DNA of 64,000 bases, from contig NZ_QMEM01000004.1 of assembly GCF_003390915.1 (NCBI RefSeq), positions 124,001 through 188,000 of the forward strand. Reading direction: 5' to 3'. How positions within the stretch are numbered: the first letter of the stretch is position 1; each line of letters starts with the position of its first letter. The position numbers and the translations under genes are program-made. This document shows positions 11,101 through 18,253 of this stretch, piece by piece. The DNA comes from Lewinella sp. IMCC34183 (GTDB lineage: Bacteria > Bacteroidota > Bacteroidia > Chitinophagales > Saprospiraceae). Below the pieces are notes generated by a model that did not search any database, was not told the DNA's origin, and saw only the letters and a program-made list of their open reading frames with translations.

Positions 11101-12577
11101 CCACCTTGAAGATCTCGCCGTTGTACTTGTAGCGGTAAGAAACCGCCACTACCTGATCGGGCTGCACGTTGATGTTCAGCGAGATGAAGCCGAGCTCGGG
11201 GTTCACCGTGTACTCGCGGGGATCGAGCTTCCGGGCCGAGACCTTCTCGAAGTCCCGGATCTGCTCCAGGCCAAACAGGGCCGACTGCAGCACCGGAACC
11301 GTACGGTCGATGTCGCGCAGGTTCTCCTCCTGGGCCACCAGGCGGCTGTAGAGGTCGTTGGCGCCGTTTTCGGGCAGGGCGCGACCGTCGCAGATCTCCT
11401 GGTAGCGAGGGGTGGGAAACTGACCTACCGCCCGGGGGTTCGTGAGGCGGTTGGGTTCTCCGAGGTCGGCGAAGGCCACGATGTCGCGCACGTCCAGTAC
11501 TTCGTTGCGGTCGTTGGTGATCCACACCTCGATATTCTCGAGCGCGAAGAGGGTCTTGATCTGGGGCAGGTTGCTGAGGGCCTCCTCGTAGACCTCGCGG
11601 TTGTAATGACTTAGGAAGAAGTGACGGTTCTCGTCGTATTCGTCGGCGTAAACCGAAAATTCCTGCAGCTGGCTGCCCCCCTCTATGGTGAGCTTCTCCC
11701 GCTGCGACCGTTGCTGGCTGGCGATGGCCGTCAGGCGCAGATGACCGAACTGGAGCTCCGTCTTTAGGCCGAAAAGCGACTGGGCGCCCTCGATCAGGGT
11801 ACCGCGCAGCGGCAGGCTCACGTCGCCGGCCTCGATCTTGCGGATGATGTCGTCCTCACCGAAGGCCTCGCTGTTGTAATCGAGCTTGATCTGGTTGTCG
11901 AAGTTGAAGTTGGCGCCGGTGTTGTAGTTCGTATTCAGCTTGAGCTTGTCGCCGATCTGACCGGTGACGTTCATCTGGATGTCCATATCGAAATCGAATA
12001 TGGTATTGCGCCGAAAGCGCTCCACGATGAAGGGGTTGTCCTGGTACTGGTAGTTGAGACCGAAACTCAGGTCCACGCTACCCTGCGGCTGGATGCTGAT
12101 CTCGGTGCCGCCGAAAAGGTTGTTGATGAGGTCGGGGTCGAGCTCGATGTCGGCCAGGGGGTCGCCGATGCTGACGAAGTCCTCGGGGTTGCCCACGCCG
12201 GCCAGGTTGTTGAAGTAGCGCCGCTGGTCTTCCTGCCGACGGTAGTCGAGGTACTCGTCGAAGGTCAGGTAGGTGGGCGGGCGAAAGTCGATCTGCCCCA
12301 GGCGTTCGCGTACGATGTAGTTGCCGGTGGCGGGGTCGTACTCCACGGTCTTTTCCACGCCGGCGGGGTCGCGGAGGTCGACGGGGTTACGGTTCGGGTC
12401 GGTGATGAAGTCGCGGCGGCGGTCCTCGAGGGGCGGCAGGGTGTCCGTCAGGACGGGCAGCAGGTAGGGGCGAAGATCGCCGTGGCTAACGGCCCGGTCG
12501 GTAGCCGTCCGGTAGGGCGCGAAGGTGAAACTGAGCGAGACTAGGGCAACACAAAGTGATAGTAGCGTCTTGTTCAT
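5159..12577 (-). CDS. sprA: SprA/Sov, outer-membrane channel of the type IX secretion system
   Basis: A 2472-residue protein, the usual size for SprA/Sov, the very large beta-barrel through which type IX secretion substrates cross the outer membrane and which gliding bacteria need for motility adhesins. A signal peptide (LLSLCVALVSLSFTFA) starts the protein. The early segments FDMDIQMNVTGQIGDKLKLN and NTGANFNFDNQIKLDYNS, the later VYLDDFEGTASPIDLM, and the C-terminal strand ending in VVVRFQLN are typical of the family. The whole length alternates polar and aromatic residues as expected of barrel strands. An Asn-rich loop lies at about residues 1175-1195. ruvA follows upstream with 106 bp between, an order I recall from other Bacteroidota. 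Its presence implies a type IX system encoded elsewhere; no other por or gld gene is visible here. Confidence 0.95.
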   Translation of the reverse strand: MNKTLLSLCVALVSLSFTFAPYRTATDRAVSHGDLRPYLLPVLTDTLPPLEDRRRDFITDPNRNPVDLRDPAGVEKTVEYDPATGNYIVRERLGQIDFRPPTYLTFDEYLDYRRQEDQRRYFNNLAGVGNPEDFVSIGDPLADIELDPDLINNLFGGTEISIQPQGSVDLSFGLNYQYQDNPFIVERFRRNTIFDFDMDIQMNVTGQIGDKLKLNTNYNTGANFNFDNQIKLDYNSEAFGEDDIIRKIEAGDVSLPLRGTLIEGAQSLFGLKTELQFGHLRLTAIASQQRSQREKLTIEGGSQLQEFSVYADEYDENRHFFLSHYNREVYEEALSNLPQIKTLFALENIEVWITNDRNEVLDVRDIVAFADLGEPNRLTNPRAVGQFPTPRYQEICDGRALPENGANDLYSRLVAQEENLRDIDRTVPVLQSALFGLEQIRDFEKVSARKLDPREYTVNPELGFISLNINVQPDQVVAVSYRYKYNGEIFKVGELSVNTDNTSSDTTNFSNQVLITKLLKSSTQRVTEPAWDLMMKNVYSIGAYQVNQEDFRLDVQYENPGFGFQRFLPVPVDNPTDGGFNPIPGLPLIRAFNLDRLNTQGDPQADGVFDFVPGITINPQTGRIYFPVLEPFGSDLGDLLLPEDAPRFVYQELYDSTLFQAREFPEKNRFAIRGSYKSTVQSEISLGAFNIPPGSVRVTAGGALLVEGRDYTVDYSTGRVRILNDAILSSGVPIDVSFEDNTIFSLQTKTMLGLRADYEVNDNLAIGGTFMQLFERPFTQKVNIGEDPINNRIYGFDATFNRPSGWLTRTLDKLPFFSTNAPSNVSLTAETAILDPGHSKAINLSRKEKGGIVYLDDFEGTASPIDLMTPVQKWYLASVPQNDANNNNNLFPEADQFGLVTGANRASLNWYRIDQSSRNAVDNGNVYTSIVPQQEVFPNFSVDFSRRQLFQFFTFDLSFYPNERGPYNFDTPQGYPGLTAGALADQGDPLVPVKLLDPASRWGGIMREMTTTDFQSSNIEFVEFWMLSPFLDPQNGNQAALDASDKQGTLYFNLGNVSEDILRDGRKFFENGLPTEVNPRRPVDETVWGRVPVAQQITQGFDNQPRSREQQDVGLDGLDDDRERVQFADYLNLFSGQARERLAEDVSNDNFYYFNDEARYPEDESLLTRYKGWNNTQGNSAANNNTNNNLRQSATNLPDDEDLNQDNTLNESESYFQYEIPLVQSSTNPRELDMEATPFITDRIEDVSSPDRPNAGNTGRIWYRFRIPLNTDEKTAVGGIQDFRSIRFMRMYLRDFQAPVTLRFAEFELVRNSWRRYNRPFQTGPIIGGEDDTEFFVDAVNIEENSRRQPFNYVLPNGIRREQSLGLVSTLQNEQSLSLKVRNLQPSDSRAVFKYTETDLRLYEQLKMFVHAEATGESRIERPENGELRLFLRMGSDFEQNYYEYEVPLALSDTVGLAGLNPDGAAYADSVWLPQNEVQLPLELLRNLKLERNNSSVSTEATYEQTYSPGDGINHTLRIRGNPNLGFVKVFMIGVRNQEDLDNDAISAEVWVNELRLEGLDERGGVAAIARADVQLADLGNLTAAVNYSSIGFGALDNSVVERNRFKTAGYDVATTLSFNRFLPTRWGVNLPVYLQHSQQISTPEYDPYDYDIPLQDKLRAAETTEIRDSIREQAQEIDRITAVNLNNISIAPQTRREKPSPLDPANFSVSYGYTKNEHSDPYISSEVVNDHTGALDYTFSRANPTSFEPFKGLESKYLRLLKEFNVNPLPNTISVTNVINRTFATTSYRFAGVDEQFNTFYNKRFIWNRSYDLQWNLTRSLRLGFNANMNTTIDEVNENSILGLSDAERKDVRRDSIWQSLQNGGRPKQYNHTINASYQLPLRYLPFLDFVDVRAQYLGQYAWAASPLLIQEEGLGNLVQNSQQRQLTADLNFERFYDQIPLLRAANQAGRQRNTRRPARPNDPANEASGSKTSNALLRPLLAVRRARFTYSEDFTTVIPGFLPEPALFGLSNNFSTPGWDFVAGLQPRIRTLPVEQRQTEADYLNNLATGGYISTNPYLSQDVIQNYTKQWDANAIIEPFADFRLELTMDRSFTENYTETFKVLEKGPDVPFTHSVPVRDGSLTFSNGGALSLFNQDTTNLNNLFATFEANRRIISQRRGGGTPHADPDLAAQGYSFGYGPNQQDVLLPAFLAAYREEDPNTISLDPFDATGAPNWRLTWNGLDRVGDLGNIFRRVNITHGFQSTFTISSYGTSLDYLDAVERQLNPQLEGYDTVSLNFFPRIEIPNLSEAKSFAPLLSIDAELVNGLSVNFAYTTNETRSINVVSKLLSESVGKQIVGGFGIVLQDVQIGFLQGRQRTREPATPNPANGGRPGGGNSRSGGRLNVSDLDIQFNFSLRDEKAYASRLLPPTREIIEGARIFAIAPSVEYQLNQRLSLRGFFDYRKTTPFNPLGFPQTTASGGVVVRFQLN

Positions 12578-12683
12578 ACGATGTCATCCTTCCAAAACCC
12601 CGGTACGAAGAGAGGGCAGCGGCGAGCGTAAATCTTGTGGCCCGCGGTAGTGACGGGCGCGAATTAATCAGTCAACGAAGCGG

Positions 12684-13277
12684 TTAAGACGACAACTCCC
12701 GGAGGGCGAGCTTGATCAGATCTTCTGGCGTTGCCGTCTGTGGATGGGCGGCCAGTACCCGGTTCAGGGCGCGCTGGACGGCGGGCCGTCCGAACCCCAG
12801 GTTAACCAAGGCAGATAACGCCTCGCTCCGTAGCGTATTGCTTTGTGGCGAGAGCATTGTCGGCGATTCTCCACTTTCCTTGATCATCTTGTCTTTCAGG
12901 TCGATGATGATTCGCTGGGCGGTCTTCGGTCCGATCCCCTTCACCTTGCGGATCGAGCCCACGTCTTCCCCGATCACGGCCGCCCGCAGCTCGTCCGGAT
13001 TCATGGTCGACAGTACCACCAGCGCCGTGGCCGGCCCCACCCCCGTCACCGAGATCAACATTCGGAACAGGTTGCGCTCCGTTTCCTCGTAAAAGCCGAA
13101 AAGCGTCTGCTGGTCCTCCTTTACGTGAAAGTGCGTCAGCAGCGTGACCTCCTCCGCCCCCTCGATGCGCGTATAGGTGTACAGGCTGATGTTGACGTGG
13201 TATCCGATACCTCCTGCTTCCACTACTACGAAGGACGGATTCTTATGGGCCAGTCTCCCCTTTACGTATGCGATCAT
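12684..13277 (-). CDS. ruvA: Holliday junction branch-migration protein RuvA
   Basis: RuvA binds four-way DNA junctions as a tetramer and loads the RuvB motor. The 197-residue length is normal. The N-terminal OB-fold begins MIAYVKGRLAHKNPSFVVVE. Two helix-hairpin-helix motifs follow: VTGVGPATALVVLS (about residues 75-88) and VKGIGPKTAQRIIIDLKDK (about 110-128). The C-terminal RuvB-contacting domain (EALSALVNLGFGRPAVQRAL) is intact. ruvB and ruvC are not in the window. The start ATG lies just past an intergenic 8-bp tandem array that separates ruvA from the TolC-family gene. Confidence 0.96.
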   Translation of the reverse strand: MIAYVKGRLAHKNPSFVVVEAGGIGYHVNISLYTYTRIEGAEEVTLLTHFHVKEDQQTLFGFYEETERNLFRMLISVTGVGPATALVVLSTMNPDELRAAVIGEDVGSIRKVKGIGPKTAQRIIIDLKDKMIKESGESPTMLSPQSNTLRSEALSALVNLGFGRPAVQRALNRVLAAHPQTATPEDLIKLALRELSS

Positions 13278-13307
13278 TTCGCGAAAGTAGGGGAATAGTG
13301 GGTTAGT

Positions 13308-13330
13308 GCTGTAGTTCGGTAGTTCGGTAG
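13308..13330. repeat. left arm of an 8-bp-period inverted array
   Basis: Near-tandem copies of GTAGTTCG read towards the six perfect CAGAACTA units at 13338-13385. Its reverse complement contains CGAACTAC, so the two arms can pair imperfectly around a short CGCGCG-containing loop. See the tandem array entry that follows. Confidence 0.6.
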
Positions 13331-13337
13331 TCGCGCG

Positions 13338-13385
13338 CAGAACTACAGAACTACAGAACTACAGAACTACAGAACTACAGAACTA
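13338..13385. repeat. six perfect tandem copies of an 8-bp unit
   Basis: CAGAACTA occurs six times head to tail with no change, ending 5 bp before the stop codon of the TolC-family gene, so it lies in the 3' untranslated region of that gene (minus strand). Two copies of the same unit recur at 22092-22107 before the metallo-hydrolase gene. It belongs to a broader set of intergenic arrays with 8-bp period in this window. Confidence 0.9.
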
Positions 13386-13390
13386 AAATA

Positions 13391-14773
13391 CTACCTGACT
13401 ATCTGCCCCGTCACCCGCAAGAGCTCCGTCTCCGTATTCTTCAGGTTGAGCAGGGCGTTGAGGAGCTGGAATTCCGCATTGGCGTAGTTCAGCTGGATCT
13501 GCCGGTAATCGAAGCTGTTGATGGTGCCGCCCCGGAAGCGCTCGTCGGCGATCTCCAGGTTGCGCTCGGCGTTGGCGATCAGGTCCTCGGTGATGCCGAT
13601 GATGCGGGCCTGGTTCTCGTAGAGGGCGAGGGTATTGCGCAGGGCCGCCCGTAGTTGCTGCTGGGTGGCCTGGTAGTCGAGCTGGGCCGTGATCTCCTGC
13701 AGGCGGGCGGTCTGCTCGCGCACGCGCCGGTTGCCGCCGTCGTAGAGGAGGTAGCTGGCCGTAAAGCCGAGATTACCCGAGAGCGTGCGCGAGGCAATTC
13801 CCGGCAATTCCTGCTCCCGACCGGGCTGGTCGCCCCCGAATTCGAAGGTCTGGGTACCTACCGACACGCCAAAATCGTACCCTACCCCCGCACCGATCCC
13901 TACGGTGGGCGCGTATTCCGTCTGGACCAGCTGCGTCTGCAGCGCGGCCAGGTCGCGGTTGATGAGCAGGTTCTGCAGGTTCCGGTTGGCCACCAGGAGG
14001 CGCTGCTCGAGGATGGCGGGATCGTAGTTGGTGGGGTCGTAGTTGGTGGGGTCGTAGGTGAGTTCGTCCGTCAGTTCGACATTGCGGGTCAGGTCGTCGC
14101 TGCCCATCACCTGCAGCAGGTCGCGAACGGCGTTGCGGTAATCCACCCGTTGCTGGGTGAGGGAGATGGAATCCGTCAGGTAGGCATCGCGGGCCTGCAG
14201 CTCGTCAAAGGTGCCGCCCTGCCCGTACTCCGCGCGTACCCGCTGGTACTCGATGCGGTCGCGACTCAGCGTCAGTACGCGGGCGAGAACGTCGATCTGC
14301 TCGCGCTGCACCACGGCGTTGTAGTAGGCGTTGATGATGTCCTGCACCGTATTCTCGATCTGCAGTTGCAGCTGCCCGGCGCTGAGGTCGGCGAGGGTTT
14401 CCAGCCGCTCCTTGTTCACCTTGATCCGCCCGCCGTTGAAGATCACCCAGTTGACGTTGGCCGAAGGCCCGACGGTATAGTTGGTCGTGGCGCTCTGCAC
14501 AACGACGCTGGCCGGGTTGTTGAGCCGCCGGTACCCCACTCCGGGATTGATGCCCAGCGTGATGAGGGGGTACTTCTCGGTGAGGGCGAAGTCATTGTTG
14601 TTGCGGGCTACCTCGAGTTCGTTGGCGGCGATGCGGATCTGGTAGTTGTTCTCCAGTCCCTCCTGGATGGCGTCGCTGAGGGTCAGCGGTTCCCCCTCCC
14701 CGGGGGCGGAGGTAGTTTGCGCCGTGGCGCAGGTGCAAAGCAGGAGCGCAAGTAGCAGGAGGAGTGGTTTCAT
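13391..14773 (-). CDS. TolC-family outer-membrane efflux channel protein
   Basis: A 460-residue TolC-like protein, the outer-membrane duct of a tripartite exporter. A signal peptide follows the ATG at 14773 (PLLLLLALLLCTCATAQ); the frame extends to a TTG at 14800, but that adds only nine polar residues. Two OEP repeats are visible. The first includes LSDAIQEGLENNYQIRIAAN (about 30-50) and a long helix to QIDVLARVLTLSRDRIEY. The second ends with RGGTINSFDYRQIQLNYANA (about 410-430), the conserved TolC phrase. A short duplication (YDPTN twice, about residue 245) comes from a 15-bp tandem repeat near 14029-14058. No periplasmic adaptor or inner-membrane pump is adjacent, so its partners are elsewhere. 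Confidence 0.9.
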   Translation of the reverse strand: MKPLLLLLALLLCTCATAQTTSAPGEGEPLTLSDAIQEGLENNYQIRIAANELEVARNNNDFALTEKYPLITLGINPGVGYRRLNNPASVVVQSATTNYTVGPSANVNWVIFNGGRIKVNKERLETLADLSAGQLQLQIENTVQDIINAYYNAVVQREQIDVLARVLTLSRDRIEYQRVRAEYGQGGTFDELQARDAYLTDSISLTQQRVDYRNAVRDLLQVMGSDDLTRNVELTDELTYDPTNYDPTNYDPAILEQRLLVANRNLQNLLINRDLAALQTQLVQTEYAPTVGIGAGVGYDFGVSVGTQTFEFGGDQPGREQELPGIASRTLSGNLGFTASYLLYDGGNRRVREQTARLQEITAQLDYQATQQQLRAALRNTLALYENQARIIGITEDLIANAERNLEIADERFRGGTINSFDYRQIQLNYANAEFQLLNALLNLKNTETELLRVTGQIVR

Positions 14774-14819
14774 GCCGGTCTGGGGATTGGGAAACGCCAA
14801 AAATACTACCTTTCCCGTG

Positions 14820-16907
14820 GTGACTCCGCTATCCGACCCCGAACGGCCCCCGATACCCTGGGCCGCGGCGCCTCTGCTGCTGCCCGTTGCCGCCCTGGGC
14901 GCGGGTGTTGCCCTCGCGGCCGCCCTCGACTATAGCTTCCGCGCTTACTTCCTGATTACCTGCCTGAGCGCCCTGGTTGTCGCGCTTGCCCTGCACCTGC
15001 GGCCCCGCCCCCGGCTTGCGTTTCCGGCGGCGGCCTTCCTGCTGCTGGCCCTGTTCGCCTTCGGGGGCTGGTACGCCGGCGTTCGCCACCCCCTCAACCA
15101 CGCGAATCACGTGGCGCACCGATACGCCCCCGGCGACTACGTCACGGGCACGGTCACGGCCGTACGCCCCGGCACCTACCGGCCGGCCGTGGAACTTAAC
15201 GTCACGGGACTCCTCCGCGGCGATTCCACCCTGCCCGCCACGGGCCGGCTGCTGACCTACCTCGCCGACGGAGATTCCCTCCTGCCCGGCGAGCAGCTCC
15301 TGCTGGCGGCCGCGCCGGAAACCGTGCCGCCGCCCCTCAACCCCGATGTGTTCGACTACGCCGCCTACCTGGCAAGCCAGTCGATCTACCAGCGGGCGTA
15401 CGCGGATGCGGACGAATGGACGCGCCTTGGCACCGATCGCGTGACCGGCCCGGCCGCCCTCGGAGACCGGGCACGCGCGGCGTGGTTTGGCAGCCTGACG
15501 CCCTACCTGTCGGGCGATAACCTCGCTGTAGCCGCCGCCCTCATCATGGGCAAGCGCGACCTGCTGGGCGCCGAGGTGCGCTCCGCCTACGCCGATACCG
15601 GGGCCATCCACGTGCTGGCGGTATCCGGCCTACACGTGGGTATCCTGGCACTCATCGTCCTGCAGCTTTTGGGGTGGTTGCCGTCCCGGTGGGCAGCGGT
15701 ACGTACGGCGCTCACGGTAGGTGTAGTGTGGTTCTTCGCGCTGGTCACCGGCCTCAGTCCGTCGGTACAGCGGGCCGCGCTGATGGTCACGGTCGTGCTG
15801 ATAGGCAAGGCCCTCAACCGCAACAACGGCATCTTCAACCTGCTGGCGATCGCTGCCCTGGTGATGCTGGTCGCGGAACCCAAGCAGCTGTTCCAGGTCG
15901 GCTTTCAGCTCTCCTTCGCGGCGGTGGCGGGCATTGCCCTGTTCGCGCGGGCCATCCAGCAATGGGTGTATCTGCCCGGCCCGCTGCGCCGTGGGTGGGA
16001 CGCCATCAGCGTGTCTACCGCCGCCCAGCTGGGCACCCTGCCCTTTTCACTCTACTATTTCGGGCAGTTCCCGGTCTATTTCCTGCTCAGCGGTACGCTG
16101 GTGATCGTTTTTGCCTACCTCGTGCTGGGACTGGGGCTGCTGCATGGCTTCCTCGCCGGTGTGGGACTGTCCGGCGGCTGGCTCTGGCCCACCGGCACGC
16201 TGCTAAACGGGGTCGTGGAGGTGCAGAACGCCTTCATCTTCTTTTGCCGGCAGCTGCCCGGCGCTACGCTCGAGTTATCTGATTTCGGACTGCCGTCCGC
16301 CGTGGGGCTACTCTTCCTGGTCGCCTGCCTGGCCTACCTTGCGTACCGGCCGAGCCACCGGGCCCGGTGGGTGGCCCTCGCCCTGCTGGCGGGACTGGGC
16401 GGGTACTGGATCTTACGGCCGGTACTTCAGCCTACGGTACCGCAGTTTACGATCTACCACCTCCCGCGCGCCAGCCTGATCGACGTATACGACGGACGGA
16501 GGGGCATGGTGATCGGCGACAGCGTTTCTTCCAGCCAACTGGACTACCAGGTGATGCCGCTGCGGCAATCCCTGGGCGTGGCCTTCACCCCTGCCCTGCC
16601 CTTCGCGGCGGATACGCTCACGCCAGCCGCGGCCGTGGCCTACCCGCTCATGCGGCTGCTGGACCGGCGGGTGATCGTACTGGACGGCGACCGCCGGTAC
16701 CCGGCGCCGGTGGCGTGGCCCGCCGCCGACCTGGTGCTCGTCCGCAACGGATACCGGGCCGATCGGCTGCCGGCCCCGCTCGCTAACCTGCCGATCGTGG
16801 TGGACGGATCCAACCCACCCTACCGCACGGAGGAGTGGCGGGACAGCTACCCCACCGCCCACCTGACGGGAGAGGACGGGGCGTATCGCTACTTGAGGGA
16901 AGAATAA
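14820..16907 (+). CDS. comEC: ComEC/Rec2-family DNA uptake channel, lacking a recognisable nuclease domain
   Basis: A membrane protein of about 695 residues. ComEC forms the inner-membrane channel for single-stranded DNA during natural transformation. The N-terminus has several hydrophobic helices and an OB-like segment (YAPGDYVTGTVTAVRPG). The competence core contains the signature IHVLAVSGLHVGILALIVLQ and many transmembrane helices (about residues 215-510). The C-terminal 150 residues (from FTIYHLPRASLIDVYDG) resemble the start of the metallo-beta-lactamase-like domain of other ComEC proteins, but I see no HxHxDH metal motif. The start is a GTG (14817 or 14820); the long open frame upstream overlaps the divergent TolC-family gene and is not used. 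Divergent from that gene by about 46 bp. Confidence 0.87.
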   Translation: MTPLSDPERPPIPWAAAPLLLPVAALGAGVALAAALDYSFRAYFLITCLSALVVALALHLRPRPRLAFPAAAFLLLALFAFGGWYAGVRHPLNHANHVAHRYAPGDYVTGTVTAVRPGTYRPAVELNVTGLLRGDSTLPATGRLLTYLADGDSLLPGEQLLLAAAPETVPPPLNPDVFDYAAYLASQSIYQRAYADADEWTRLGTDRVTGPAALGDRARAAWFGSLTPYLSGDNLAVAAALIMGKRDLLGAEVRSAYADTGAIHVLAVSGLHVGILALIVLQLLGWLPSRWAAVRTALTVGVVWFFALVTGLSPSVQRAALMVTVVLIGKALNRNNGIFNLLAIAALVMLVAEPKQLFQVGFQLSFAAVAGIALFARAIQQWVYLPGPLRRGWDAISVSTAAQLGTLPFSLYYFGQFPVYFLLSGTLVIVFAYLVLGLGLLHGFLAGVGLSGGWLWPTGTLLNGVVEVQNAFIFFCRQLPGATLELSDFGLPSAVGLLFLVACLAYLAYRPSHRARWVALALLAGLGGYWILRPVLQPTVPQFTIYHLPRASLIDVYDGRRGMVIGDSVSSSQLDYQVMPLRQSLGVAFTPALPFAADTLTPAAAVAYPLMRLLDRRVIVLDGDRRYPAPVAWPAADLVLVRNGYRADRLPAPLANLPIVVDGSNPPYRTEEWRDSYPTAHLTGEDGAYRYLREE

Positions 16908-16928
16908 TAAGGACGCTGCCGGAGGGCC

Positions 16929-17492
16929 TTAGAGGGTCATTACCTCCGTCTCTTTGTTCTCGACGATCTCGTCGATCTTCTTGATACTGGCGTCGGTCCA
17001 GCCCTGTACGCGCTCTTCCATGCGCTTGCCGGCGTCCTCGGGGTAGCCGTTCTTTACTTCCTTGCGGATGCTGTCCATGGCATCGCGGCGTGCGTTACGG
17101 ATGGAGATTTTCGCGTCCTCCCCTTCGGACTTCACGACCTTGGCAAGTTGGCGCCGGCGCTCCTCGGTTAGGGGCGGAATATTGATCCGGATGAGTTGTC
17201 CGTCGTTCTGGGGCGTCACGCCGAGGTTCGCCTCGAAAATGGCCTTCTCGATGTTCTGGAGGTTGGACTTGTCGAACGGCTGAATGACAAGCGTACGGGA
17301 GTCGGCGGCGCTCACGTTGGCCGTCTGGGCGATGGGGGTAGGTGCACCGTAGTAGTTCACCTTGATTCCGTGGAGCATCGCGGGGCTGGCCTTGCCGGTA
17401 CGCACCTTTACGAGTTCGCGCTCGAGGTGCTCGATGGATTCGTCCATGAGCATCTTCGTTTCTTCCAGCTGGTCGCTAAGCAAATCTTCCAT
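16929..17492 (-). CDS. frr: ribosome recycling factor
   Basis: The 187-residue factor separates post-termination ribosomes together with EF-G. The sequence is canonical: LERELVKVRTGKASPAML near the start, YYGAPTPIAQTANVSAADSR, VIQPFDKSNLQNIEKAI, and PPLTEERRRQLAKVVKSEGE. ATG 17492 is chosen; the frame stays open to 17936 but that part overlaps the zinc protease gene and has no RRF content. A TACTTTTG box at 17517-17510, minus strand, could be its own -7 element. A small hairpin (GGGGG-CTTA-CCCCC) lies between it and the upstream zinc protease gene. Confidence 0.96.
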   Translation of the reverse strand: MEDLLSDQLEETKMLMDESIEHLERELVKVRTGKASPAMLHGIKVNYYGAPTPIAQTANVSAADSRTLVIQPFDKSNLQNIEKAIFEANLGVTPQNDGQLIRINIPPLTEERRRQLAKVVKSEGEDAKISIRNARRDAMDSIRKEVKNGYPEDAGKRMEERVQGWTDASIKKIDEIVENKETEVMTL

Positions 17493-17509
17493 TACAGAGT
17501 AGTTTGTTG

Positions 17510-17517
17510 CAAAAGTA
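17510..17517 (-). promoter_or_regulatory. candidate -7 box for frr
   Basis: TACTTTTG on the minus strand fits the Bacteroidota -7 consensus TAnnTTTG exactly and lies 18 bp before the frr ATG. No clear TTTG -33 element is visible at the expected distance, so this is a half-site call. Confidence 0.4.
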
Positions 17518-17536
17518 CACAATGGGGGTAAGCCCC

Positions 17537-18241
17537 CTAGTCGCGGCGGCCCATGTACCGCAGGATGAGCCAAAACAGGATCGCCAGGGCGGACAGCGCG
17601 GCGACCACGTAGGTCATGGCAGCCCACCAGAGGGCGTCCTTGGCACCGTTGTGGAGTTCGCCGCGCGCGGTGCCGCTGCTCTCCAGCCACGCCAGTGCCC
17701 GGTTGCTCGCGTCGAATTCGACCGGCAGGGTAAGCAGGCTGAACAGGGTGGTGACCCCGAAGACCGCAATCGTAATCAGCAAAAGCGTCTGCCCACCGAA
17801 GCCACCGGCAATGCCCCCGACGGCAAGCATCAGCAGGATGCTCTGAAATTTGGAGGCCACCTGCACGACCGGCACCATCTTGCTGCGAAACTGCAGCCAG
17901 GCGTACCCCTCGGCGTGCTGTACGGCGTGCCCGCATTCGTGGCTGGCCACGGCGGCGGCGGCAACGCTGCGCCCCTCGTATACGTCGGGACTCAGGCTGA
18001 CCGTCTTGGTGCTCGGGTTGTAGTGGTCGGTAAGCATGCCCTCGCCGGCGACGACCTTCACGTCCCGGATGCCGTAGTGTGCCAGCATTCGCTCCGCGAC
18101 TTCCGCCCCGCTCATGCGGTTGGTCATGGGAACCTGGCTGTAGTGGCGGAATTTGCTCTTCAGCCGGTTGCTGACCAGCCCGCCAATACCCGCGAAGACC
18201 AGGGTGATGATAATGTAGATGCCGTAGCCACCGGAGAGCAT
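17537..18241 (-). CDS. YugP-type neutral zinc metallopeptidase, membrane-bound
   Basis: A 234-residue protein of the Zn_peptidase_2 (YugP) family. A transmembrane helix starts the protein (GIYIIITLVFAGIGGLVS). The catalytic motif SHECGHAVQHAEGY (about residues 102-115) contains the HExxH-like zinc site in the HECGH form usual for the family. Two further helices lie at about 130-170 and one near the C-terminus (WAAMTYVVAALSALAILFWLIL). The substrate is unknown in most bacteria. It is 12 bp downstream of serS and 44 bp upstream of frr on the same strand, so the three may share transcripts. Confidence 0.9.
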   Translation of the reverse strand: MLSGGYGIYIIITLVFAGIGGLVSNRLKSKFRHYSQVPMTNRMSGAEVAERMLAHYGIRDVKVVAGEGMLTDHYNPSTKTVSLSPDVYEGRSVAAAAVASHECGHAVQHAEGYAWLQFRSKMVPVVQVASKFQSILLMLAVGGIAGGFGGQTLLLITIAVFGVTTLFSLLTLPVEFDASNRALAWLESSGTARGELHNGAKDALWWAAMTYVVAALSALAILFWLILRYMGRRD

Positions 18242-18253
18242 AGAGAAGAGTAT

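Noticed and set aside
13338-13385. CRISPR or iteron origin from the tandem 8-bp units
   Set aside because: Units are contiguous without spacers and much too short; no replication initiator gene or AT-rich melting region next to it.
17493-17936. N-terminal extension of ribosome recycling factor
   Set aside because: Overlaps the zinc protease gene in another frame and has no RRF-like sequence; ATG 17492 gives the standard length.
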